Below are positions 26,825 to 36,099 of a stretch of DNA of 64,000 bases, in pieces; position 1 is the first letter of the stretch; the number at the start of each line of letters is the position of its first letter. The notes under the pieces are model-generated. The model was not told the DNA's origin. It ran no database searches and was given only the letters and a program-made list of their open reading frames with translations. This DNA is from Bacteroides uniformis (GTDB lineage: Bacteria > Bacteroidota > Bacteroidia > Bacteroidales > Bacteroidaceae). The stretch lies in assembly GCF_025147485.1 (NCBI RefSeq), contig NZ_CP102263.1, positions 3,361,501 through 3,425,500 on the forward strand. Direction: 5' to 3'. Made by a program: the position numbers and the translations under genes.

Positions 26825-29017
26825 ATGAATAAATACATCCTTTTGGCAATTACCGCTTTGTGCTTACAGGATATGCAGGCGCAAACAGTTGTACATCCTA
26901 GTATAAAAACAAAGACTACTTTTGCAATTGTAGTCGATCAGAAAAGTTATGATGAAGCGAAAAGTGAAATTGATGCTTATCGTACCAGTATAGAAAAAGA
27001 AGGTTTAGGTACTTACTTGCTAATTGATGATTGGAAAAGGCCCGAACCTATTCGTGAGCAACTTGTCAAATTGCATGAGAATGAGAAAACGCCTTTGGAG
27101 GGTTGCGTATTTATAGGTGACATCCCTATTCCAATGATTCGTGATGCACATCATCTATCTTCGGCTTTCAAAAGGTCTCCCAAAGCCAATTGGCAGAAAT
27201 CAAGCGTTCCTTCCGACCGTTATTATGATGACTTCGGATTAAAATTTGATTATATTAAACAAGACAGTTTGATACCTGACTATCATTATATGACATTGCG
27301 TGCTGATTCTAAACAGTATATTTCACCGGATATTTATTCGGCCCGTATCCGTCCATTACATTTAGAAGGTGAGAACCGTTATCAGATGCTACGCGATTAC
27401 TTAAAAAAGGCAGTTGCCGAAAAAGCAAAGCAAAATGCATTTGACCAACTGACTATGGCCCGTGGCCATGGTTACAATTCTGAAGATCCTTTGGCATGGA
27501 GCGGTGAGCAAATAGCCTTACGTGAGCAATTGCCGCAAATATTCAAATCGGGTAATACAGTGAAGTTCTATGATTTTAACATGCGCTATCCGATGAAACC
27601 ATTATACTTGAACGAGATTCAGCGCGAAGGATTAGATGTCATGCTATTCCATCACCACGGTGGCCCCACCATGCAGTATATCAATGGCTATGAAAATGGT
27701 TCCGGTATTAATTTGAGTATTGAGAATGCCAAAATATTCTTGCGAAGCAAAGTGCCTTCATACGCCAAGAAACATGGGCGTGAAGCTGCTATCAAAGAAT
27801 ATGCCAAGCAGTATGGGGTGCCTGAAAGTTGGTGTGCGGAAGCTTTCGATGAGGAGAAAATAAAATCGGATTCCATTGTAAACCGTAATATGGATATCTA
27901 TACTGAAGATATTCGTCTTTTGACTCCTAATGCGCGTTTTATATTGTTCGATGCTTGTTTCAACGGTTCTTTCCATTTGGATGACAACATTGTAGGCTCT
28001 TATATATTCAATAAGGGTAAGACCATTGCTACTATGGGATGTACGGTTAACACCATTCAAGATAAATGGCCGGATGAATTTCTCGGCTTGTTAGCTGCCG
28101 GTATGCGCATCGGGCAGTTCACTCGTTTTACCTGCTTCTTGGAAAATCATCTGATCGGTGACCCGACTTTTCACTTCACCAATAATGCCGGGCTGGATAT
28201 GGACATCAACCAAGCTTTAGTTGCGCAGGAAGGAAATGTTACATTCTGGAAAAAACAGCTGAATTCCCCTATGGCTGACATGCAGGCAATGGCGCTCCGT
28301 CAATTGTCAATGGCAAATTATAGTGGTCTCGTTGAGTTGCTGAAGAAAAGTTACCACGAATCGAACTATTTCGTTGTGCGGTTGGAAGCATTACGCCTAT
28401 TAGCTTTGAACTATCCGACAGAGGTTGCCGATGTATTGCAGACAGCCATGAACGACAGTTATGAACTGATCCGTCGTTATGCGGTGGAATACGTTGAAAA
28501 GAATTGCAATCCGGAATTGTTGCCGGCATGGATAGAAAGCTATTTATTACGCGGACATGAAAACCGCCATCGTTTCAGAATTTTTAGTGCTATCAACACG
28601 TTCGACCATGATATGGCTTTGAATGAATTGAAGAAACAGGCTGCCGATTGGTCTTTCTACGATTCTTCCTATGTGAATGAATTGTTAGAATACCTTCCTC
28701 GCCAAAAGAAAGGACTTGAAAGAGATTTTGCACTTATTGACAGTCCGGAAAGTACTACCAAACAGATACAAAGCGAAATAAGTAGGTTCCGAAATAAACC
28801 TATTGCTAAAGCTATTGAGCCATTACTGAACATTATAAAAAATGAAAGCCAAGAAGAAGAACTTCGCATATTGGCTGCTGAAACATTAGGCTGGTATAAT
28901 TTATACTATAATAAAGCAGATATAATCAAAGAACTTAACACATTTAGAACTTCCAATCAAAAGCTAATGAACGAAGTTACCAAAACAATTAATAGGCTGA
29001 AAAGTCAAAATAGGTAG
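26825..29017 (+). CDS. Secreted clan CD-like cysteine peptidase with HEAT repeats, copy 3
   Basis: 730 residues. Signal ILLAITALCLQDMQAQ. Motifs: VFIGDIPIPMI, SVPSDRYYDDFG, LFHHHGGPTMQ (H278-G279; EHG of the other copies becomes HHG), LFDACFNGSF (C378), HLIGDPTFHF, followed by HEAT repeats (SPMADMQAMALRQLSM, YFVVRLEALRLLALN). The C-terminus (INRLKSQNR) aligns with the ends of copies 1 and 2, so it is full length although an IS256 fragment starts 3 nt after its stop. Last gene of the operon. Confidence 0.8.
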   Translation: MNKYILLAITALCLQDMQAQTVVHPSIKTKTTFAIVVDQKSYDEAKSEIDAYRTSIEKEGLGTYLLIDDWKRPEPIREQLVKLHENEKTPLEGCVFIGDIPIPMIRDAHHLSSAFKRSPKANWQKSSVPSDRYYDDFGLKFDYIKQDSLIPDYHYMTLRADSKQYISPDIYSARIRPLHLEGENRYQMLRDYLKKAVAEKAKQNAFDQLTMARGHGYNSEDPLAWSGEQIALREQLPQIFKSGNTVKFYDFNMRYPMKPLYLNEIQREGLDVMLFHHHGGPTMQYINGYENGSGINLSIENAKIFLRSKVPSYAKKHGREAAIKEYAKQYGVPESWCAEAFDEEKIKSDSIVNRNMDIYTEDIRLLTPNARFILFDACFNGSFHLDDNIVGSYIFNKGKTIATMGCTVNTIQDKWPDEFLGLLAAGMRIGQFTRFTCFLENHLIGDPTFHFTNNAGLDMDINQALVAQEGNVTFWKKQLNSPMADMQAMALRQLSMANYSGLVELLKKSYHESNYFVVRLEALRLLALNYPTEVADVLQTAMNDSYELIRRYAVEYVEKNCNPELLPAWIESYLLRGHENRHRFRIFSAINTFDHDMALNELKKQAADWSFYDSSYVNELLEYLPRQKKGLERDFALIDSPESTTKQIQSEISRFRNKPIAKAIEPLLNIIKNESQEEELRILAAETLGWYNLYYNKADIIKELNTFRTSNQKLMNEVTKTINRLKSQNR

Positions 29018-29236
29018 AATCATCCAAACGATGAGATAGACCGGATCCAAAGGGCGGTTCTGCCATTCCTGAGCAGCCTGGTTGACTTTGTTCGTGATGA
29101 TGGAAATAGCTGATGTGGACAGTTCTATCTCATAGATTTCACGCATCTCCTCTTCTATGTCTGACACGCTCATTCCTTTGGCATATAGGGAGATAACAAG
29201 TTTTTCTTTAATATTATCGACACTATACAGGGACAT
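29018..29236 (-). pseudogene. IS256-family transposase fragment
   Basis: The minus strand encodes an internal piece of a mutator/IS256 transposase: LVISLYAKGMSVSDIEEEM, STSAISIITNKVNQAAQEW, RPLDPVYLIVWM. Homology breaks after VWM at about 29020, where the catalytic D should follow, and most of both ends is lost. It abuts the last peptidase gene. Confidence 0.75.
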
Positions 29237-29320
29237 TCAGTAAATGTCTATAGTATAACTCCTCAACCAGTTCCAGACACCAATCATTAAAACAGGGATA
29301 TTCCTAAAATAATAAAATTT

Positions 29321-29357
29321 AAGGCAACTAATTCATTGCGAGTTAGTTGCCTTTTTT
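29321..29357 (+). terminator. Intrinsic terminator after the peptidase operon
   Basis: Perfect 11-bp stem AAGGCAACTAA (29321-29331) / TTAGTTGCCTT (29343-29353), 11-nt loop, then a T-run. The A/T-rich left flank could make it partly bidirectional. It would stop the outer-membrane operon and insulate the IS fragment beyond it. Confidence 0.85.
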
Positions 29358-29426
29358 GTATCTTTAAGCATTCCCCCCAAAAAACGGTTTGACGGCCAAA
29401 ACGGGGGTAATCTAAAATAAAAACAC

Positions 29427-30118
29427 ATGGTAAAGATACAAAAAATCTCAGAAATCGAACCTCGTTTAGGTTTTACCGAGTTCGATATGCTAAAAAAATA
29501 TCGTCAAAGTTTTGCAACGAGTGAATTAGGTCGCCTCCATGCTCTGTTTCCTTTCTCGGAACTGGCCCGACAAATGCATTTGAAGTCCTCTGCTTTGGGT
29601 CGTAAAAGTTATTTTTCTCCCGAAGGTAAAATAGCCTTGATGGTCTTGAAGTCCTATACCAACTTTTCCGATGCACAACTGATTGAGCATTTAAACGGTA
29701 ATATTCATTACCAGTTGTTTTGTGGTGTTCAGATTGATCCGCTTCATCCACTAACCAATCCTAAAATCGTTAGTGCAATTCGTCAGGAACTAGCGCATCG
29801 CCTTGACGTTGAGCCCCTCCAGCTCATTCTTGCCGAGCATTGGAAACCTTATCTTGAGAACCTTCATGTCTGTATGACCGATGCCACCTGTTATGAAAGT
29901 CATCTGCGTTTTCCTACTGATACCAAACTCTTATGGGAAGGTATTGTATGGCTTCATCGTCATCTGTGCAAACATTGCCAGACCTTGCACATACAACGTC
30001 CCCGTAACAAGTATCTTGATGTACGCCGTGCCTATCTTGCTTATAGCAAACTGCGTAAACGCAGGAAATCACAGACTCGTATGATTACACGAAGGTTACT
30101 TCAGTTATTGGAAAATTC
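29427..30118 (+). pseudogene. IS1182/IS5-type transposase, 3'-truncated
   Basis: The N-terminal half of a DDE transposase: the DUF772-like region SPEGKIALMVLKSYTNFSDA and LIEHLNGNIHYQLFCG, then the first catalytic-type segment MTDATCYESHLRFPTDTKLL. Transposase sequence seems to end near ITRRLLQLLE at about 30110; the following codons read antisense through the end of the restriction gene. The second half and right terminal repeat are missing. Together with the truncated restriction gene this marks a deletion junction. Confidence 0.75.
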
Positions 30119-33100
30119 AATACTGCCAACAGATAATCCAAATGATCGCCTGTCATAATATAACAGGCATTGTTCATTACATAATTGTTGGCATCATATG
30201 CAAAAGCCATTTGGTTTCCGATTATTTTCCATACAATTTTTGGCTTAGAAAAATCCTCCCAATAACTGATGCTATCTTGTGTTTCAAACCACTCGTTACT
30301 AGTTTTCTTTCGGGCTTTTATTTTTTTGCCATTAACAATATGAGTTTCTCCTGTTTGTTCTAAACGCTCTATGCCAATTGACAGAAGATAATTTTTCACC
30401 GCAGGATAACTTTCTATATCATAATGCCGCGAAGGAAATGTGGCTATAATCCACAAGTCCGCCCATTCATATTCATATCTCTTGATATCCCTGCCACGAA
30501 GAATCGGTCGTATAAGTTCAGCCGTCCGAACACGTTCATCTTCTGTTTGACAATTCGCTAGTATCTCATCACGCTTTTCGGTAGAAATGATAAAAGCATC
30601 ATTGAAACCAGTTTTTATCCCATAGTTGATTTGGATGTTCCAATCCTTCAAGGGTATTCCCACAGACTCAATCTTCTGCTTGATGCTCTGTTCAATGGGA
30701 GACAATATCACCCATGGGATAGAATCTGCAAAGTTACACTTCACGCCTTGTTGCTGCACGAAATCGCTCAAATTATTCAAGCCATTCGAATCTTGTACCA
30801 AACAAGCTTGTGTGTTAAAAATATTTGCTGCTTTTTGAGATAAAAGAATATTTGCTTCTACCGTTATTGCATCGAATATTTTTATACCTGCAAAATCTAC
30901 CAACATAATAGGATTGGTCTTGCTTGCGAAATAACCTCGCAAGGCTTCACCATACCCTGCACGCATCCATTTATTAGACGTGATATAGCAAAGAAAACCA
31001 TTGGGAGTAAGCAGGTTCATACCCAACTCATAGAAGAGGCAGTAAATATCACCAGTGCGTGCATAAGTTATGTAACCCATGCATTCTAATACATCGGCAC
31101 TCTTACCCATAGATTGTAACTGAATGTAAGGTGGATTGCCAATGATACAGTCAAATCCCAAGAAGTTGCCTTCGGCATCGAGTACTTCTGGAAACTCTAT
31201 ACGCCATTCGAATGCACCAAGATAAATTTTGTTGGAGCGTATTTCCTCAAATATATTTTCTAAAGTCGCAATTTCTTTCTTTAAATCGGCAATGCGCTTG
31301 TCCGACGCTTTCTTTTCCTTTTTTGTCGGTTCAAACAGTTGAGGCGCTTGTAAGTTTGCCAACTCAGAGCGGCGTTTGTTCAATCTAACCAATCGTGCAT
31401 CCCGGCGGTTGATCTCTGTTTTCAGTTTCGACTTGATTTCTGTTATAAACGTTTCCAAATCCTGCTTTTCGCTTTTACTTTGGGCATTTTTATATTTAGC
31501 TACAGCCTCCTTATATTGGCTGATGCTGATACTAGACTCTCGCAGTACGGTCTGAATACTGTCTGTCAAAGCGAATCGGTGAAGCAAAGAATTTCCACAT
31601 TTGATGTTAATGTCGATATTTGGTAAGGTTTCTAAATAAGTGTAATTACTTTCAGCCGTATAGTAAGCATTCTTCAACAATTCAATCCACAGTCGTAGGC
31701 GGCAAATCTTCACAGAGTTGGGGTTAATATCAACGCCAAATAAACAGTTCTCAATGATTTGACGCTTCTCCTTGAAAAGAGTTTCCTGCATGCGGCGACT
31801 TTCCGCATTGAGTGGGTTGTAAGCAAATAAATTACCTTCGGTATCGGTAACAATCAGCTCGTCATTTTCAATGGCAAGTTGATAGTCCGCTTTGCGGATA
31901 CGCTTACCGGTAGCATCTACCAAAATACCTAATTCGTATTTCAAGAGTATCAGTTCATTGAGAGCAGACACAAGAAAGTGACCCGAACCAACAGCTGGAT
32001 CACACAGTCGCAAACTGTTAATTAGTTCATTAGCTTCGACTATATTGTCAATATGGTTGTATAGTTCTATACGGGTGGTACAATTCCAGCCATAATAACC
32101 ATTAAACTTTTGCAACACGGTCTTGGTGATTGCTTCACGGCACATGAACATAGTGATAAAGCCTGGAGTGAATACTGAACCATCCTTGTGACCATTTATT
32201 TTCTCGAATATAAGCCCTAAAACAGAAGCATTGATGAGTGTTTTAGCCTCTTCTTGCACTTCTTCACTGCCTTCGCTCGCAAAGTTATAAGCGTCGAGAA
32301 AAGCAAACAAATATTGCAGGGTGGGTAATGCGTTGACTTGTAGATTGCGTTTTTTATTTCGTAATACGCTACTCGCCAAGACAGGAAGTACCGTACGTTG
32401 TGAAAGGCTGTTTATCTTAATTGTTTTACTTTCCAAATCTGTCACCTCGAAAAGAGAACTGTTAAGATAGGGAACGTAAGCAAAATCACGCATAATGGAG
32501 TGTGTGCGGCTGCCCATGTCACGTGCAAGCACTTGGAAAAAGAGTGTGTTGAGATCATCATAGTCATGAATCTTAGTTATTGAAAGAAATTTATAGATTG
32601 CATCTCCATTGTGGTATTTCAACATCTGAGCCTCCAACAGTTTCAAGAAAAGGATACGATTCATCCAAGTAATACACAATTCCATTGCAACATTGAATAA
32701 CCGTTCCTCATAATCATTCCCATACAAACGACCATTTATGTGACGCAAACAATCTTCTGCATCCAGTTGGTTAATAGTATTCTCTAGTAATGAAGCCTCG
32801 TCACGCCGTTCCACAGCTTTGCGTACAATCACGGTTTTATTATTCTCTTTGCGTTCCTCAATACCAATAATGTGTAGCAGCTCAGTGTAGAATCCACGGT
32901 TGAGCGAATTGCTGTCATTTTGGAACGATAGCTTCAAAAGATGTGTATCGCTGAATATCTTATAAAGTTCGATAAGTTTGCGTGAAGCGCTACTGTCTGT
33001 TCTATCAAGCAGGTGTTGATAGTCTTGTAAGTTGAAGTAAGTGTATTCAAGGCTATCTTTCACCTCCTCAATATAGGTTGTTGCAATTTCAGTATAGAAG

Positions 33101-33633
33101 AAATCGGTTTTGTTACTGGTTTTGCGTCCATCCACAAAGTCTTGAAACTCACGACGTAATTGTTTGTTCTGATAGAATTTGCGTTCAAACTCATGGGCAT
33201 CAAAAATAAAGAATTCATGAATATTAGTAGCGATGAGATATTTAATATCATTGTTCTTCTTATTGACACGTTCTTTAAGATAGTATAGCAATAATTCCTG
33301 CAAAGCCTTACGATTAAGATTGTCATTAGAAATCATCTCACCTTTGTTGGTGGTACTCTTTACTTCAATCAATAACCCTATATTGGACTTGATAGTTTTA
33401 TCCAATCGGATAGCCAAATCAATATCTTCTTCGGGAGCCATGTAGTATGGCTTGTAGAACGTTTCACTCAGAAAATTACGTAAATGTTCTTTTTGCGTGT
33501 GTTCTCTTTGCCCATCCACAATATTGTCTCTCAATGTGCGAAGGGCATTTTTGAATAAGTCAAAATCTGTTGTTTCAATCGCAACCTGTCTATATGCTTT
33601 GTTCAAAACTTGATTCGGTTTGAGTAGTCCCAT
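30085..33633 (-). CDS. Type IIG restriction-modification enzyme, C-terminally truncated
   Basis: 1182 residues. N-terminal PD-(D/E)xK nuclease: EEDIDLAIRL (D72) and LLIEVKS (E90, K92). Amino-methyltransferase: DPAVGSGHF (545-553, SAM motif) and IIGNPPYIQL (NPPY 833-836, N6-adenine type). A charged helical linker lies at about 710-805, followed by a TaqI/Eco57I-like specificity region (ELIRPILRGRDIKRY, WIIATFPSR, SKPKIVWKIIGNQMAF). The last native part is probably LDYLLAVLNF; the final residues come from the abutting transposase strand, so the end of the target-recognition domain is lost. Cleavage and methylation domains look intact, but DNA recognition may be impaired. It would act in the cytoplasm against foreign DNA. 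Confidence 0.85.
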   Translation of the reverse strand: MGLLKPNQVLNKAYRQVAIETTDFDLFKNALRTLRDNIVDGQREHTQKEHLRNFLSETFYKPYYMAPEEDIDLAIRLDKTIKSNIGLLIEVKSTTNKGEMISNDNLNRKALQELLLYYLKERVNKKNNDIKYLIATNIHEFFIFDAHEFERKFYQNKQLRREFQDFVDGRKTSNKTDFFYTEIATTYIEEVKDSLEYTYFNLQDYQHLLDRTDSSASRKLIELYKIFSDTHLLKLSFQNDSNSLNRGFYTELLHIIGIEERKENNKTVIVRKAVERRDEASLLENTINQLDAEDCLRHINGRLYGNDYEERLFNVAMELCITWMNRILFLKLLEAQMLKYHNGDAIYKFLSITKIHDYDDLNTLFFQVLARDMGSRTHSIMRDFAYVPYLNSSLFEVTDLESKTIKINSLSQRTVLPVLASSVLRNKKRNLQVNALPTLQYLFAFLDAYNFASEGSEEVQEEAKTLINASVLGLIFEKINGHKDGSVFTPGFITMFMCREAITKTVLQKFNGYYGWNCTTRIELYNHIDNIVEANELINSLRLCDPAVGSGHFLVSALNELILLKYELGILVDATGKRIRKADYQLAIENDELIVTDTEGNLFAYNPLNAESRRMQETLFKEKRQIIENCLFGVDINPNSVKICRLRLWIELLKNAYYTAESNYTYLETLPNIDINIKCGNSLLHRFALTDSIQTVLRESSISISQYKEAVAKYKNAQSKSEKQDLETFITEIKSKLKTEINRRDARLVRLNKRRSELANLQAPQLFEPTKKEKKASDKRIADLKKEIATLENIFEEIRSNKIYLGAFEWRIEFPEVLDAEGNFLGFDCIIGNPPYIQLQSMGKSADVLECMGYITYARTGDIYCLFYELGMNLLTPNGFLCYITSNKWMRAGYGEALRGYFASKTNPIMLVDFAGIKIFDAITVEANILLSQKAANIFNTQACLVQDSNGLNNLSDFVQQQGVKCNFADSIPWVILSPIEQSIKQKIESVGIPLKDWNIQINYGIKTGFNDAFIISTEKRDEILANCQTEDERVRTAELIRPILRGRDIKRYEYEWADLWIIATFPSRHYDIESYPAVKNYLLSIGIERLEQTGETHIVNGKKIKARKKTSNEWFETQDSISYWEDFSKPKIVWKIIGNQMAFAYDANNYVMNNACYIMTGDHLDYLLAVLNFPITEVTFV

Positions 33634-33661
33634 AATGTTTGGTAAATGAGTTAATAAAATA

Positions 33662-33669
33662 CAAAGGTA
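33662..33669 (-). promoter_or_regulatory. -7 box for the restriction-modification gene
   Basis: The minus strand reads TACCTTTG, a perfect TAnnTTTG box, 29 nt upstream of the ATG at 33633. The -33 element is a weak TTTA. Confidence 0.6.
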
Positions 33670-34174
33670 GTCTAAAAACTTGATAATAAAGAATGAACGT
33701 ATTGGTTTAACGAAAGTTTGTTCTACTGCCAGCCATTATCAACAAACAATAGCAGCAGTAGATTTGACATGATTCTACTTATTATATTGTAATAGCCAGC
33801 CAAAGTAATCTTTTCACATCCGGATCTATCACAGGTTGGATAAGTTGTTAACCTGAAGGTAACCGACCTGATGGTATAGGAACAGGAAGAAGTCTGTAAT
33901 CATGGCATTTACCCGGATAGAGAAGCCACATTTTTTATTGCCGGACTTCCGGCATTGCCTCATCCATGTGTGAAAAGGAGTTTTTTCTTTCACCACAACG
34001 TTCCTTTCACATACCCAAAGGGGGTAGTGGATCCAGACCTGCTTCGGCTTTCTTTTTCCTTCCCATATGACAAAAACCGACTATCCATGACTATTCCTGC
34101 CAGTGTGCCGGTCGTGCTTGCCTCTCATGGTTTCTTCCCTTATATTCGCACTGATATTTAAACGAGTTGAAAAT
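33670..34174. other. Gene-free stretch between RM gene and HTH genes
   Basis: No convincing gene. It contains the hairpin TGCCGGA-CT-TCCGGCA at about 33940 and AT-rich then GC-rich segments, marking a composition change from the restriction gene to the integrase module. Confidence 0.5.
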
Positions 34175-34498
34175 ATGGAAATATGCTACATCGAGGCCGG
34201 TGTCCTTGAGAGGATGCTGGCGCGCGCCGAGAACCTGTCCGCACGTGTGGACAGATTGTATGAGAGAAACCGCTGTAAGGAACCCGGAGAGTGACTGGAC
34301 GGCCAGGATGTCTGCCTGCGCCTTGACATCTCGCCGCGTACCCTGCAGACTCTCCGCGATACCGGACGGCTGGCGTTCACCCGCCTCCAGCGCAAGTTCT
34401 ATTACAAGCCCGGGGATGTGGAGAAGTTGATGGTCTACGTCGGCATCAGACGCAAGGAGAAGGAGGTGAGAGAAAGAAGGAAGAACGGAAACCTTTAA
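34175..34498 (+). pseudogene. HTH protein with in-frame TGA (Trp-to-stop)
   Basis: The reading frame from ATG 34175 (MEICYIEAGVLERMLARAE) runs to TGA at 34292-34294 and continues in the same frame to TAA 34496-34498. The continuation encodes the expected helix-turn-helix half (LDGQDVCLRLDISPRTLQTL, then FYYKPGDVEKLMVYV). Family members of this small mobile-element regulator carry E-W-L-D at this place, so TGG to TGA is the simplest change. The product would stop at 39 residues, before the DNA-binding part. It sits 12 nt upstream of an intact HTH gene. Confidence 0.8.
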
Positions 34499-34510
34499 AG
34501 AGCGGAAGAG

Positions 34511-34804
34511 ATGGAAGGCATTATCGACAAGGAGAACGAACGTGTCCGCAGGTTCTTTGCCCTGCTGGACGACATGGAGAAAAAAGTGGAACGTCTTGCC
34601 CGTGACAACCGTCCTCCCTTCAACGGGGAACGGTTCCTGACCGACAGGGAGCTTTCCGGGATGTTGAAGATCAGCCGCAGGTGCCTGCAGGATTACAGGG
34701 ACCAAGGACGGATTCCCTATATCCAGCTTGGCGGGAAGATCCTGTACAGGCAGTCGGACATCGAGAGGCTGCTGGAGGAGAACTATCACCCTGCATTGGT
34801 ATAA
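34511..34804 (+). CDS. Small excisionase-like HTH protein
   Basis: 97 residues: an N-terminal coiled coil (RVRRFFALLDDMEKKVERLA) and a MerR/excisionase-type helix-turn-helix (FLTDRELSGMLKISRRCLQD, YRDQGRIPYIQLGGKILYRQ). In Bacteroides integrative elements such paired small HTH genes lie next to the integrase and act in excision or its regulation. It is followed by its own terminator and faces the integrases tail to tail. Confidence 0.8.
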   Translation: MEGIIDKENERVRRFFALLDDMEKKVERLARDNRPPFNGERFLTDRELSGMLKISRRCLQDYRDQGRIPYIQLGGKILYRQSDIERLLEENYHPALV

Positions 34805-34829
34805 TATCGTATTTAAGTTTAAGGATTGT

Positions 34830-34866
34830 CGCCGGAATTGCATTTACGATTCCGGCGGCAGTTTTT
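34830..34866 (+). terminator. Intrinsic terminator after HTH gene
   Basis: Perfect 9-bp stem CGCCGGAAT (34830-34838) / ATTCCGGCG (34849-34857), 10-nt loop, GCAG, then five T. No T-run on the other strand, so it works rightward only. Confidence 0.8.
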
Positions 34867-34868
34867 AT

Positions 34869-36080
34869 TTAGCCTGCGGCTTCCTTGCCGGCCGCGGGCT
34901 TTCTTCTTTCCATCAGCCGGTTCATGTCCGAGGATATCTTCCGGTCGGTGACCTGGGCGTAGACCTGCGTGCTGTCGATGTTCGTGTGGCCCATCATCCT
35001 GGCGATGCTCTCTATCGGAATACCTGCGGTCAGTGTCAGGGTCCCGAACGAATGCCGGGCCATGTGGTAGGACAGGTTCTCTTTCATGCCTAATGCCACG
35101 CCCATTCCATGTACCTCATACCAGAGGACGTCGCGGACCGGCAGCGGGAATACCGGCCTGTCGTCATCCGTGGTGTTGTAAAGCTCCAGTATCTGTCCGG
35201 CTATGGGATGCAGCGGGATGAACGCCTCCACGTCCGTTTTGGCGCGGCGGATGCGGATATACCTTCTTCCTTCCGAAGTCGTTCCGATGTGACGGGGATG
35301 GAGAGCCCTCGTATCCGCGTAGGCCAGACCGGTCAGCGAGGAGAAGATGAACGTCCTGCGTGCCAGCTCCATCATCGGGTCGGGCAGCGGGGTTTCCATC
35401 ATCCGCTTCAGTTCACTGCGGCTGATATGCCTTAGTTTAGGTGTTTCTTTCCTCTCGTATGCCACGTCCTCTATCGGATTGGCTCTTAGTATTTCCCGGT
35501 CCACGGCGATGTAGATGAGCCGGTTGAGCCAGCACAGGCAGTGGTTCACGTGTCCGTTCCTGTGTCCCAGCTCCTTCTTGAGAAAGACCTTGAACGATTC
35601 GGCGAACTCCTCGGTGATGTCCGAAAAGGCGATGTCCTTCATCCCGCGGGATTCGATGAACTGCCTGAGGTTGAGCTGGGTGGTCTTCGACTGGCGGTAG
35701 GTGGAAGTGGAGTTGATCTCCTTGGAGCGGACCCTGAGCCGTTCGCGTTCCACCTCTCCGGCCTGCAGGAGGTATTCCGGTACGGAATTGGCGCCTGACA
35801 CGGTGGTCTTGAGCAGTTCGGCCGTGACCACTCCCTGGTTCCTCAGCAGGTTCCCGTACGCCTCTTCCAACCGGCTGCGGAAGGCGGCAAGGCGGTTGTT
35901 CTCCCTGGCTGTTTTGATTTCACACTTCTTGCTGTCCCAGTCCCCGGGTTTGCAATAGACGCCTGTCGTGACTGCCGATTTCTTTCCGTCGATGCTGATC
36001 CGGCAGAGGACGGCGGTCGTGCCGTCCGATTTCACCTTGTTACGGTTGATGTAGAATAAGAGCTTGAATGTACTGCGCAT
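34869..36080 (-). CDS. Tyrosine recombinase/integrase 1
   Basis: 403 residues. N-terminal Bacteroidetes integrase arm domain (FKLLFYINRNKVKSDGTTAV), SAM-like core-binding domain (residues about 110-200), and catalytic domain with K in IRIRRAKTDVEAFIPL, H-x-x-R as YHMARHSFGTLTL, the second His in MMGHTNIDSTQVYAQVT and its nucleophilic Tyr. The usual first Arg (TG-x-R) is Ala here (TGLAYAD), a variation also known in IntDOT-type enzymes. It is followed after 19 nt by a second integrase on the same strand, a common pairing in Bacteroides mobile elements. Likely drives integration and excision of the island. Confidence 0.88.
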   Translation of the reverse strand: MRSTFKLLFYINRNKVKSDGTTAVLCRISIDGKKSAVTTGVYCKPGDWDSKKCEIKTARENNRLAAFRSRLEEAYGNLLRNQGVVTAELLKTTVSGANSVPEYLLQAGEVERERLRVRSKEINSTSTYRQSKTTQLNLRQFIESRGMKDIAFSDITEEFAESFKVFLKKELGHRNGHVNHCLCWLNRLIYIAVDREILRANPIEDVAYERKETPKLRHISRSELKRMMETPLPDPMMELARRTFIFSSLTGLAYADTRALHPRHIGTTSEGRRYIRIRRAKTDVEAFIPLHPIAGQILELYNTTDDDRPVFPLPVRDVLWYEVHGMGVALGMKENLSYHMARHSFGTLTLTAGIPIESIARMMGHTNIDSTQVYAQVTDRKISSDMNRLMERRKPAAGKEAAG

Positions 36081-36099
36081 GATAATGATTGTTTAGGGA

